A DNA stretch of 54,068 nucleotides from assembly GCA_017881055.1 (NCBI GenBank), contig JADGRF010000145.1:1-54068 (forward strand), in the 5' to 3' direction. Of this stretch, positions 42,013-50,141 are shown piece by piece. A program made the position numbers and the translations under genes. Numbering within the stretch: the first letter of the stretch is position 1; every line of letters begins with the position of its first letter. Under the pieces are notes generated by a model. The model did no database searches, was not told the origin of the DNA, and worked only from the letters and a program-made list of their open reading frames with translations. The stretch comes from Sandaracinaceae bacterium (GTDB lineage Bacteria; Myxococcota_A; Polyangia; Polyangiales; JAFGIB01).

Positions 42013-42084
42013 GCCGCGCAGTATAGGCCGACTGGTGAGGAGATGGGCTGCTTGCCAGACGGGTCTCGGTGTAACGTGGAGCGG

Positions 42085-43116
42085 ATGGTCGCGCACGAGG
42101 TCTCCGCGGAGAGCAGCTTCTACGTCACGGCACCGCTGATCTGGCCGCTGATATTGGGACTGCGCGCGCTGCAGGTCGACGACACCGCCGTGCTGGCGCG
42201 CGTGGGCCTCGGTGCCGAGGCGCTGAAGAACCCGGACACGCGCCTACCCACGCGGCAAGCGCTGTCGTTGCTCCAGGCCGCGATCGAGGTGAGCGGCGAC
42301 GAGAACCTGGGGCTCAAGCTGTCGCAGCTCTACGAAGCCGGCGTCTTCACCGTGCTCGACTACCTGGCGCACAGCAGTGCGACGCTGCGCGAGGCCATCG
42401 ACCGCATGTGCCGCTACGAGCGCATCCATCAGAACGGTTGGCGCACGACCCTGCGCGTCGAGGCCACGAAAGCCACGCTCGGGCAGGACGTGCTGCTGCC
42501 GTTCGTGCCACCGCCGCAGGTCGCCGAGAACAGCCTCGCGAACTTGCTCATGATCGGTCGCAACCTGACGGGTCGGCCCCTGACGCCGATCGAGGTCTGG
42601 TTCAAGCACGCAAAGCCGCGCGACACGCGCGAGCACGAGCGCGTGTTCGGCTGTCCGATACGCTTCTCTGCCGAGACCGACGCGCTGATCTTCGACCGCG
42701 GCTGGCTCGATCTGCCGCTGAGCAACGCCAATCCCGCGCTTGCGGAGACGTTGGAGCGGCACGCACGCGATCTGCTCGACAAGCTCGCGCGCGGCGATTC
42801 TCTTTCGGATCGCGTGCGCCGGCAGCTCTCCGCGCTGTTGCCCGACGGCTCGATCGGTCTCGATCGCATCGCGCGTGAACTCGACATGAGCGCGCGTACG
42901 CTGCAACGGCGCCTGAATGACGAGGGCACGAGCCTGAAAGAGCTGCTGGAACAGCTGCGCATCGAGCTGTCTCTGCGCTACTTGGCGGAGCCCACGCTCG
43001 GCATCGAGGACGTGGCCCTCTTGCTCGGCTTCTCCGACAGCCGCGCGTTTCGTCGCGCGTTCAAGCGTTGGAAGAGTATGTCACCGACGCAGCATCGTCG
43101 GCGCGCCGCTTCGTAA
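42085..43116 (+). CDS. AraC-family transcriptional regulator (OruR/ArgR-like type)
   Basis: A 343-residue regulator from the ATG at 42085 (GTGGAGCGG just before). The long N-terminal sensor domain (~15-210) is of the arabinose-binding-like type found in OruR/MmsR relatives (QLYEAGVFTVLDYLAHSSAT). The C-terminal ~100 residues hold the two HTH units: GLDRIARELDMSARTLQRRL and the AraC signature LSLRYLAEPTLGIEDVALLL, then GFSDSRAFRRAFKRW. It is divergent from cardiolipin synthase with a 72-bp gap, so it may control that gene. The target and effector are not known. Confidence 0.94.
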   Translation: MVAHEVSAESSFYVTAPLIWPLILGLRALQVDDTAVLARVGLGAEALKNPDTRLPTRQALSLLQAAIEVSGDENLGLKLSQLYEAGVFTVLDYLAHSSATLREAIDRMCRYERIHQNGWRTTLRVEATKATLGQDVLLPFVPPPQVAENSLANLLMIGRNLTGRPLTPIEVWFKHAKPRDTREHERVFGCPIRFSAETDALIFDRGWLDLPLSNANPALAETLERHARDLLDKLARGDSLSDRVRRQLSALLPDGSIGLDRIARELDMSARTLQRRLNDEGTSLKELLEQLRIELSLRYLAEPTLGIEDVALLLGFSDSRAFRRAFKRWKSMSPTQHRRRAAS

Positions 43117-43142
43117 CGACGGTAGCCACGGGAACGTCGCGC

Positions 43143-44813
43143 TCACAGCGTTGGGCCGACGCAGCTGGCTACGCGCGCGCCTTCGCTGCTGCACACACGA
43201 GCACCGAAGACCGCGCCGCACGACGACCAGCACTCGTCGGCACTCGTGCACGGCTCGCCCTGCCCCTTCTTGGCTTGGCACTTCGCGGGCTTGCCGATTT
43301 TCGACGTATCGCAGTACAGGCCGGGCTCGCAGAATGTGGGATCGCTGCTGCACTTGGCGCCGAGCACGCCGGAACCGACGCACACGCCGGCACGGCACGT
43401 GTGCGACTGACACTGAGCGTCCGAAAGACACGCCTTGTCCTGCGCGCGCGCGACCGGCCCGCAGCTGCCGCCGTCGCAACCGAGACCCTTGTGAAAGACG
43501 CAGTCGCTGTCGACCAAGCAGCTCGAGCCGCGCTCGCCGGTAGGCGTGCACACGTAGCCGTTCACGGTGAACTGGCACTTGCCGGTTGCGCACTCGGTGT
43601 CACGCAACGACGGGCACTGCGCGCCCGCGACCTCTTGCGGTGGCAAGCAGCTGCCGTACGCGCCCGCGTTGAGATCGCAGAAGCCGCTCTTGCACGCGTC
43701 GTCGCTGGCGCAGGGCTTTTGCAGCGCGAGTCCGTCGGAGCAGTGGCCGATGCCGCTACTGGGGTCGGCGGTACAGAGCTTGCTCTTGCACTCGTCGTTA
43801 CCGCTGCAGACTGCGCCGCTCGCGGCGGCGGGCAAGCATCTGGAACTGCGACAGGTGAGGCCGGCGGGGCAATCGGCCCTGGTGCTGCAGGTCATGCCTT
43901 CGTAGCAGCGGCCGTCTTCGCAGCGCACCGTGGCCGCGTCGCACGCCAGGCCCGCGGCGCAACGTACGCGCTCGGTGCCGGGGATGCGATCGTCGTCGTC
44001 GCTGAACGCGCAGGCTTGCCCGTAGCCGACGCCCGATACACAGCTGCCCGTCGCGTAGTCACAGAGCAAGCCGGCGTCGCAGTCGATATCGTGTTGGCAA
44101 CGTGCGCCTGCTGCACGTGTTGCCACGCAGTACCCCAGGGGGCCCGCGCCGACGCGGCTGGAGCAGCGCGTGTGCGGACCGCAGCCCAGAGCGCCCGCCG
44201 CCTCATTCAGGCAGGCGCTGCCTTCGTGGCCGAGTCCGGGCAGCACATGTTCCACCTGACACGCATGCGTTGAGGTAGGAGCCGAGGGCTCGCAGTGATC
44301 GACCGGAATGCGAGCTTCGCAGGCGACTGCGCGCAGTTGCTTCGCGCAGGACGCAACCGCGGAACCGTCGGCTTTCACGTGAACGTCGAGCGGCCCGAAC
44401 GCGACGGCCACCGCAGCGCGCAGCACGCTCGGAAAGCGCGTCGGCACGCCCGACGCGGTCTCGGCCGACGACAGGTCCTGCAGCACGTGCTCGACGCAGT
44501 CCTGCTCGTTGTCGACGAGCGGCCCGAGGTCGTACGCTCGTTCGAACGTGTTACAGCACGAGAACAGCCACGCGCACTGCGCGGCGACGATCGGCTGCAG
44601 CGCGTCGAGCATGCGCTGTGTACGTGACAGGCGCGCGGCGATCGCGCTGGCCTCGGCGCCGGCATCGGCGTCACCTGCGTCATCTGCAACGTCGTGTTGC
44701 TGCGAGAACTTGCCCCGCGGCGTTTGAATCGAGCAGGCCGAAACACAAGTTAGCGCGCAGGCAAGCGCACCAACGAAAGCTTGTCGGACGATTCCCACTC
44801 GCGCCGCGCTCAT
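43143..44813 (-). CDS. Large disulfide-rich lipoprotein
   Basis: A 556-residue product. The signal ends in the lipobox LTCVSACSIQTP. After an Asp/Ala linker (~45-60) there is a helical region (~60-170), then about 350 residues of short Cys modules of the form C-x(4-6)-C-x-S/G-x-x-C (CSTRADCPAGLTCRSSRC; CASDDACKSGFCDLN; CSSDPTFCEPGLYCDTS). They number about ten and are related to the 'Dickkopf-N/Cys-rich' repeats of Myxococcota surface proteins. No catalytic motif is present. It is convergent with the AraC gene. A structural or binding function at the cell surface is likely. Confidence 0.9.
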   Translation of the reverse strand: MSAARVGIVRQAFVGALACALTCVSACSIQTPRGKFSQQHDVADDAGDADAGAEASAIAARLSRTQRMLDALQPIVAAQCAWLFSCCNTFERAYDLGPLVDNEQDCVEHVLQDLSSAETASGVPTRFPSVLRAAVAVAFGPLDVHVKADGSAVASCAKQLRAVACEARIPVDHCEPSAPTSTHACQVEHVLPGLGHEGSACLNEAAGALGCGPHTRCSSRVGAGPLGYCVATRAAGARCQHDIDCDAGLLCDYATGSCVSGVGYGQACAFSDDDDRIPGTERVRCAAGLACDAATVRCEDGRCYEGMTCSTRADCPAGLTCRSSRCLPAAASGAVCSGNDECKSKLCTADPSSGIGHCSDGLALQKPCASDDACKSGFCDLNAGAYGSCLPPQEVAGAQCPSLRDTECATGKCQFTVNGYVCTPTGERGSSCLVDSDCVFHKGLGCDGGSCGPVARAQDKACLSDAQCQSHTCRAGVCVGSGVLGAKCSSDPTFCEPGLYCDTSKIGKPAKCQAKKGQGEPCTSADECWSSCGAVFGARVCSSEGARVASCVGPTL

Positions 44814-44846
44814 TGCGGCCAGCGTATACGGACGCGGCTTCGGCCG

Positions 44847-45011
44847 CTACGTGCGGCGCTGGCTCTGAACCTTGCGGCCCTGCTTCTGCACGCGCGCGAC
44901 GCTGAGCTTGGTCAGCTCAGGGAACATGTGCTTGTGCTTGTCAATGCGTGGTCTCAGCGTGTCGGCCGCTTGGGCCCCTTGGCTCCCGAGCTGCGCGCTG
45001 CCGGGGCCCAT
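44847..45011 (-). CDS. Possible 54-residue small protein overlapping the TetR gene
   Basis: In a frame different from the TetR gene, an ATG at 45011 opens a 54-residue ORF ending ...KLSVARVQKQGRKVQSQRRT. Nearly 90% of its codons end in G or C, and the peptide (RIDKHKHMFPELTKLSVARV) looks protein-like and strongly basic. It overlaps the last 58 bp of the TetR gene. It could be a real small basic protein translated by coupling, or the true C-terminus of the TetR protein displaced by a frameshift near 45000. I cannot separate these from sequence alone. Confidence 0.45.
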   Translation of the reverse strand: MGPGSAQLGSQGAQAADTLRPRIDKHKHMFPELTKLSVARVQKQGRKVQSQRRT

Positions 45012-45649
45012 GCGCGGACGAGCACCGCGCCCACCGGCTCGGCGAAGCTCAACAGCACGCCGGCCTGCAGGCGCATCACGACCTCCTTCGCGCGCTGCAG
45101 CGTGCGCTCGGAGACGGGGGACTTGGCGAACAGCTCGTCGGCGACGTTCTCGGCCCCGGCGACGAGCGCGCGCAGAAGCACGGGATCCACGGCTGAGAGG
45201 CCTGCGCACGCCAGACCCTTCTGGTTGAGCTCGAGCACGAACTCCAGCATGCGCTTGCGCTCGTTCGCGAACTGCGTGTTAGGCGAGCGCGCTTCCAAGT
45301 CGAGCGCGCGACCTACCGGGCCCAGCTCGGCGCGCCAGCGCAAGAAGCTCTCGATCGCGCGCTCGAGCTGCGTCTTCGGAACGGCGGACGACTCGTAGGC
45401 CTGGGCGAGGCGCTCGCGGATCGTGCGGTGGTGCAGCTCGAGCAGCGCGGCAAACGCGCCGTCCTTGTCGCTGAACACCTTGTAGAAGGTCGGCCGCGAG
45501 ATCCCTGTCTCGAGAACGATGTCCTCGACGCGCGTGGCGGCGTACCCGAGTCGGCCGAAGGCAGCAGCTGCGCCGCGCAAGATGCGCTCATGCAACGCTT
45601 CGCCACGCAGATCGCGGGTCTTGACGGGCAAGGCGTCAGGGTAGAACAA
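44954..45649 (-). CDS. TetR-family transcriptional regulator
   Basis: A 231-residue TetR-type repressor. The DNA-binding helix-turn-helix is at residues ~15-65: ILRGAAAAFGRLGYAATRVE followed by DIVLETGISRPTFYKVFSDK. The ligand-binding half (~70-225) is helical and not assigned. It is divergent from the diheme cytochrome gene (166-bp spacer), so it may regulate the electron-transfer locus. That is inferred from position only. The C-terminal end (VRAWAPAARSSGAKGPKRPTR) may be affected by a frameshift (see 44847-45011). Confidence 0.93.
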   Translation of the reverse strand: MFYPDALPVKTRDLRGEALHERILRGAAAAFGRLGYAATRVEDIVLETGISRPTFYKVFSDKDGAFAALLELHHRTIRERLAQAYESSAVPKTQLERAIESFLRWRAELGPVGRALDLEARSPNTQFANERKRMLEFVLELNQKGLACAGLSAVDPVLLRALVAGAENVADELFAKSPVSERTLQRAKEVVMRLQAGVLLSFAEPVGAVLVRAWAPAARSSGAKGPKRPTR

Positions 45650-45815
45650 CGCCGCGGCCCTTCAAAAGCGGAATGCGCTGTGCTCCCACGGAACGGCGCA
45701 GGATCTGCGGGGAACGGCGCAAACGACGCACAACTTGCGTCCGTGACCGGCGGTGACGCGCAAGAGCACGAGATCCTGGTGGCATGAGGCATGCTTGACC
45801 CTGAGGCCGCCCGAC

Positions 45816-46925
45816 ATGCATCCCATCAAACACCCCCTGGTTCGCAGCACCGTATTCGCAGCGCTCGCGTGCGTTGCGCTGACGGCCGCTTTCGTTGCCT
45901 GCGCGACGTCCGGCACGCACACGAAAGCCGAGCACCCCCAAGCTCAATACGAGGGCAAGTGCGCGTTCCTCGCGCTCGATGCCGTCGACGCTCCGGACGA
46001 CACGAGCGGCGATTCGACGTCGCTCGTGGCCACGTACCGGTTCGGTCAAGCCGCTGCGGATCGCAACGACACGATTGCGCTCGGCTTCCGCGTCGCGCGC
46101 TCGCGCGTCGATGACTTGCGCGCGCATCTGCAGGCGCACCCGACTGTGCTGTGCCGACCGGATCCCGAAGGCCTGTTCGGTGGCGCGGCCGCGTTGCACG
46201 TGCCCCCGTTCGAAGGCCAGAAGGGTGCGCTCTTGCCGAAGCCAGCGAGCGGCGCGAAAGCGAGCACGAAACCGGGCACACCGCCGGACAGCGAGCACCT
46301 CGAAGACTACATGTTCGCGCACTTCGCGATCGTGACCTGGGGGCGCGACGCGGTGATCAACGGCGAGCTCGAGGCGCTGCGCGATCCGATGAACGCGCTG
46401 GCGCGCTACGACTACGCGAAGATCGCGCCGGGCGGCTGGATGGCCAACGTGGCGCAGATCCAGGAGACCGCGAAGCTCACCGCCAGCGCAACCTCGCTCG
46501 AGCATGCAGCCAGCGGCATCGCGGCGCTCGCGCGCGCCTGCGGCGATTGCCATCAGCAGAAAGGCAAAGGACCGAAGTTCGACCTCGTTGCCGCCGAGAA
46601 AGCGGGCGCGAACGCGACGGCGGTCGACACGTTCCGCGAGCGCATGCAGCGCCACATCTGGGCGACCGATCGCATGTGGGAAGGCGTCACCGGGCCCTCG
46701 GATTCGGCGTGGAACGCCGGCGCGCACGCGCTCGTGAATCTGCCAACCGAGATCCCGTCGTCGCGTCCTGTGGCCCCCGCCGTGATCGCGGCGTTGCTGA
46801 GGGTGCGCGAGCTCGGTACGAGCGCAGAAGAGGCCACCACTCCGTCACAGCGTGCTGACGTCTACGGCGAGCTGCTCGGCACCTGCGCCAGCTGCCACGC
46901 GCAACGAGCCGAGCTCGGGTTCTGA
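45816..46925 (+). CDS. Diheme c-type cytochrome, probable lipoprotein
   Basis: A 369-residue product from the ATG at 45816. The signal helix ends in LTAAFVACATSG, a likely lipobox. It has two heme c motifs, CGDCHQ near residue 245 and CASCHA near 358, far apart in sequence. The region between (ERMQRHIWATDRMWEGVTGP) is helical, like cytochrome c556/c'-type helical bundles, with Met or His candidates for sixth ligands. Periplasmic or membrane-attached electron carrier. It converges with the flavin oxidoreductase gene with only 3 bp between stops, and is the first gene of the heme-rich region. Confidence 0.9.
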   Translation: MHPIKHPLVRSTVFAALACVALTAAFVACATSGTHTKAEHPQAQYEGKCAFLALDAVDAPDDTSGDSTSLVATYRFGQAAADRNDTIALGFRVARSRVDDLRAHLQAHPTVLCRPDPEGLFGGAAALHVPPFEGQKGALLPKPASGAKASTKPGTPPDSEHLEDYMFAHFAIVTWGRDAVINGELEALRDPMNALARYDYAKIAPGGWMANVAQIQETAKLTASATSLEHAASGIAALARACGDCHQQKGKGPKFDLVAAEKAGANATAVDTFRERMQRHIWATDRMWEGVTGPSDSAWNAGAHALVNLPTEIPSSRPVAPAVIAALLRVRELGTSAEEATTPSQRADVYGELLGTCASCHAQRAELGF

Positions 46926-46928
46926 GCG

Positions 46929-48251
46929 TCAGCGTTCGCCGTACTTGGTGACGATCTCGATGCCAAAGCCGCGCAGCAGCTCACCGGGCGGCGTGCCTCC
47001 AGCCTGCACGATCACCGCGTCGTTGGGCAGCGTGCGGACACCACTGGCCGTTGACAGCTGCACACTCTCCGGCTCGATGCTCGTCAGCTCGCTCGCCATG
47101 ATCGCCTCGACCCGGCGCTCGGCGATCGCCAGCTCCAGCTGCTCGCGATTCTGAGCGCGCAGCCGCGCGAACACGCCCTTGCGATACGAGATGCTGACCG
47201 ACGTGCAGCAGCCCGCATCGGCGAGCGCGAGCGCTGTCTCGGCCGCGCTGTTGCCACCGCCCACGACCAGCACACGCTTGCCGCTGAACTCCTGCGGCTC
47301 GAGCAAGCGATACGCAACCTTCGGCAGATTCTCGCCCGGCACGTCGAGCTTGCGAGGCGAGCCGCGCACACCGAGCGCGAGCACCACGTTCGCCGCGCGC
47401 CGCACGCTCGTCTCGCTGTGCACCAGCCACATGCCGCTTTCATCTTGGTCGATGCGCGTCACGAGCTCGCCCGTGATGATCGGCGGATTGGTGCGCGCGC
47501 GGATGTCTTGCCACAGCTCGACCAGCGCTTCTTTGGACATGGTGCGGCGCTTGACCACACCGTAGCCAGGAATCTCCAGCTCGCCCGTCATCACGACCTT
47601 GGCGCGCGGGTAGTGCACGATCGTGCCTCCGAACGCTTCGCGCTCGAGCAAGAGCACCGACAGCTTCGCTTGCAAAAGGCGCAAGGTCGCCGAGATTCCG
47701 GCCGGGCCTGCACCCACGATGATGGCATCGAGCGCGCCGTCCTTGCCGCGCCGCGTGGGCTCGCCTTGATCGCCGGAGCCCTCGATGATGTGCTTGGCAG
47801 CTTGGCGCCCTTGCTCGACGGCGTTGCGGATCAAGCCCATGCCACCGAGTTCGCCGATCACGTACACGCCCGCGCGGTTGGTTTGAAAGTGAGGATCGAT
47901 GCGTGGCAGCTCCACGCCGCGCGTCCGGGTGCCGTAGACGAGCTTGATCGCGTGGACCGGACACGCGGACTCGCACGCGCCGTGACCGACGCACGCCATC
48001 GGGTTGACCAGCTTCGCGCGGCCGCCGACCAGGCCGATCACGACTTCTTCCGGACAGGCCCGGATGCACGCACCGGAGCCGATGCAGGCATTCGGATCGA
48101 TGCGCGGGCTCAAGCTGGTCGCGACCAGCTCGCCCATGCCCGCCATGTCGGCGACGGCGCGCCGCGTCTCTTTTTCGCGCGAGTGCTCCAAGCGATCCCA
48201 CAACAGATAGAGCGCGAGCGTGACCACGAGCACGGCGATGACGGGCAGCAT
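46929..48251 (-). CDS. Membrane-anchored ferredoxin/FAD-NAD(P)H oxidoreductase
   Basis: A 440-residue fusion. An N-terminal membrane helix (~3-18) is followed by a ferredoxin-like pair at residues ~54-65 (CIGSGACIRACP) and ~87-98 (CVGHGACESACP), each with the second Cys of the normal CxxCxxCxxxCP replaced (Ser, His). Then comes a thioredoxin-reductase-like flavoprotein: FAD-binding IIVGAGPAGISATLRLLQAK near 178 and NAD(P)-binding VLVVGGGNSAAETALALADA near 327. No redox-active CxxC disulfide is seen, so it is not a thioredoxin reductase. It probably passes electrons from NAD(P)H through flavin and Fe-S to a membrane or heme partner. It follows the 11-heme gene by 1 bp. Confidence 0.92.
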   Translation of the reverse strand: MLPVIAVLVVTLALYLLWDRLEHSREKETRRAVADMAGMGELVATSLSPRIDPNACIGSGACIRACPEEVVIGLVGGRAKLVNPMACVGHGACESACPVHAIKLVYGTRTRGVELPRIDPHFQTNRAGVYVIGELGGMGLIRNAVEQGRQAAKHIIEGSGDQGEPTRRGKDGALDAIIVGAGPAGISATLRLLQAKLSVLLLEREAFGGTIVHYPRAKVVMTGELEIPGYGVVKRRTMSKEALVELWQDIRARTNPPIITGELVTRIDQDESGMWLVHSETSVRRAANVVLALGVRGSPRKLDVPGENLPKVAYRLLEPQEFSGKRVLVVGGGNSAAETALALADAGCCTSVSISYRKGVFARLRAQNREQLELAIAERRVEAIMASELTSIEPESVQLSTASGVRTLPNDAVIVQAGGTPPGELLRGFGIEIVTKYGER

Positions 48252-48252
48252 G

Positions 48253-49173
48253 TTAGTTGTCGCGGTTCCGGCCGTCCGAGTGGCAGCGTAGGCAGAAGTT
48301 CGGCGACGAGCTACCCGTGAGGTATCCGCCGACCTCCTGGTGATGGCTGTCTATGCCCGGGCGCGTGTGGTGACTGCCGTTGGTGTGGCAGTTGATGCAG
48401 TCCGTGTTGTTCTTGTTGTTGGGCGTGCCGAGCGCGGACTTGTGGCAGTCGTTGCACGGAATGTTCGCGTGGCGGCCGCTGGCGATCGGGAAGCGACTCT
48501 CGGGATGCGAGCCGCTCGCGGGCTTCCAAGCCTTGGTGGTGTGGCAGTCCTGGCACGTCGTGGGGAACGTATCGTGGCCGGGATACGGACTGCGATCGTA
48601 GTCCGCCTGATGGCAGCCCACACAGGTGTTCGGCGTGTCGCCGTTGCGATAGCCCTGCTTGTGGCATGACGCGCAGGCAACCGTGGCGTGCGCATCGACC
48701 AACGGAAACACCTTGTCGTGATCGATGTCCTTGGCGGGCTTCCAACCGTCCTCGGTGTGGCACGCGTTGCATTGCATGGAGATGTTGCCGACGTGCACCG
48801 GGTTGGTCGTGCCGTCGTAGTCCTGCTTGTGGCAGCCCACGCACTCGGTCGGCGTGTCGCCCTTGCGATAGCCTTTGGTGTGGCACGCGCTGCACTCGGT
48901 CTTCGCGTGCACCCCGAGCAATGGAAACACCTTCGCGTGATCGAGCTTCTTCGCGGGCTTCCAGGCGTCCTCGCTGTGGCAGGCGCCGCACGCGGTCGGG
49001 AAGTTGTCGACGTGCACGGGATTCTTCGCCGCTTTGTACTCGGGCTCGTGGCAGATCACGCAGTCTGCGTGCGCGCTCACGGCGCGATGCGCATCGGCTG
49101 CGCTGTTGCAGGCGCCTGCGAGCAATGCGAGCGCAACCCAAGCGGCCCGAGACTTGCGCAACCTACGCGACAT
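48253..49173 (-). CDS. Undecaheme c-type cytochrome lipoprotein
   Basis: A 306-residue protein from the ATG at 49173 (a GTG at 49194 would add seven residues). The signal ends in the lipobox ALLAGACNSAAD, with Asn at +2, compatible with outer-membrane sorting. It has eleven CxxCH motifs. Three modules of about 75 residues repeat the order CH-x(2)-DxWKPA, then HxxVFPL, HAxxxCxxCH, GYRxGDTPxxCVGCH. Many extra His residues could be distal ligands (bis-His hemes). It belongs to the cytochrome c3-like multiheme group. It is divergent from the membrane cytochrome operon and encodes the probable partner of the downstream oxidoreductase. Confidence 0.95.
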   Translation of the reverse strand: MSRRLRKSRAAWVALALLAGACNSAADAHRAVSAHADCVICHEPEYKAAKNPVHVDNFPTACGACHSEDAWKPAKKLDHAKVFPLLGVHAKTECSACHTKGYRKGDTPTECVGCHKQDYDGTTNPVHVGNISMQCNACHTEDGWKPAKDIDHDKVFPLVDAHATVACASCHKQGYRNGDTPNTCVGCHQADYDRSPYPGHDTFPTTCQDCHTTKAWKPASGSHPESRFPIASGRHANIPCNDCHKSALGTPNNKNNTDCINCHTNGSHHTRPGIDSHHQEVGGYLTGSSSPNFCLRCHSDGRNRDN

Positions 49174-49228
49174 AGACAGCTCGAACGTTAGCACAATTTG
49201 TCTTCATCTCCGCGCCTGCCGCAGTAGG

Positions 49229-50137
49229 ATGCGCGCAATGCCCGAGCGTGCGTCGCGAGCCAGCGTAGTCCTGCACCAACAGCGGGTGGCGCGCGTGGAC
49301 CTGGTCACCGTGCTCGTACTCTTGCTGCTGACGGGCGCGCTCCTGTACCGCGGCCTGGACTTCTACGTGCAAGACGTGCACGACCGCGTTGCGCACCCGG
49401 ACTTCCGCGTGCTCAGCCCCGGTGAAATCGTGGGCCACGGCTACGGCATCGTCGGGACCGGGCTGATCTTCACGAACCTTCTGTACTTGGCGCGCCGCAG
49501 ATTTGCAGCGTTCCAGCAGTTCGGCTCGATGCGCACGTGGCTCAACGTGCACGTCTTCACCGGCCTCGCGGGCAGCGTGCTGATCGCGTTTCATTCCGCC
49601 TTTCAATTACGCACGCCGATCGCGACCTTCACGTCGGTCACGCTGTTTTTCGTGGTGTTGTCGGGGTTGATCGGTCGCTATCTGCATAGCCTTGCGCCCC
49701 AGGCCAATCGTCCGCGCTTTCTGGATGCGCTGGCCGAGCTGGACTTTCATGCCCCGGGAGCCGGCGCGCGACTCAAAGATGTCGTTGCGGCACTTCCACC
49801 GGCGGCGGAACCACGTCGCGCCACGCTGCTGGATGCGCTGCTGACGATTCCTACATGGCGCGCGCAGGTGCGCGTCCGGCGCGAGCGGATGCAGGCTGCG
49901 CTATCCGACCTGGTGCGCCACAGCCTCGCGCCCGAAGCGAGCCGCGGGCCTTTGCAGCAGCTCTGCGACGAGGTGGTGAAGCTCGCGGCCGAGCCCGTGC
50001 GCACGTACGGCGCGGAGTGCCTGTTGCGCTCGTGGCGCAGCGTGCATCGCTTCGCGGCGCTGCTGATGATCGTGTCCGTCAGCGTGCACATCGTGGTCGC
50101 GTGGGTACTTGGGTTCCGCTGGATCTGGTCGAGTTGA
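49229..50137 (+). CDS. Membrane b-type cytochrome-like protein
   Basis: A 302-residue protein from the ATG at 49229 (ATG 49238 is also possible). Five hydrophobic helices lie near residues 20-42, 64-88, 106-128, 134-160 and 272-296. They carry paired histidines: GHGYG, LNVHVFTG, IAFHSAF, RYLHSL, RSVHRFAA and VSVHIVVAW. This is the pattern of four-helix heme-b proteins such as ferric-reductase-like or NapC-independent quinol cytochromes. A ~100-residue soluble charged loop separates helices 4 and 5. It lies 4 bp before the 23-heme gene, so it probably connects quinol or the flavin enzyme to the periplasmic hemes. Confidence 0.85.
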   Translation: MRAMPERASRASVVLHQQRVARVDLVTVLVLLLLTGALLYRGLDFYVQDVHDRVAHPDFRVLSPGEIVGHGYGIVGTGLIFTNLLYLARRRFAAFQQFGSMRTWLNVHVFTGLAGSVLIAFHSAFQLRTPIATFTSVTLFFVVLSGLIGRYLHSLAPQANRPRFLDALAELDFHAPGAGARLKDVVAALPPAAEPRRATLLDALLTIPTWRAQVRVRRERMQAALSDLVRHSLAPEASRGPLQQLCDEVVKLAAEPVRTYGAECLLRSWRSVHRFAALLMIVSVSVHIVVAWVLGFRWIWSS

Positions 50138-50141
50138 GGCA

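Noticed and set aside
42013..42096. Longer start for cardiolipin synthase
   Set aside because: The extra 28 residues are not family-like and would extend into the AraC gene; the ATG at 42012 begins the expected membrane helix.
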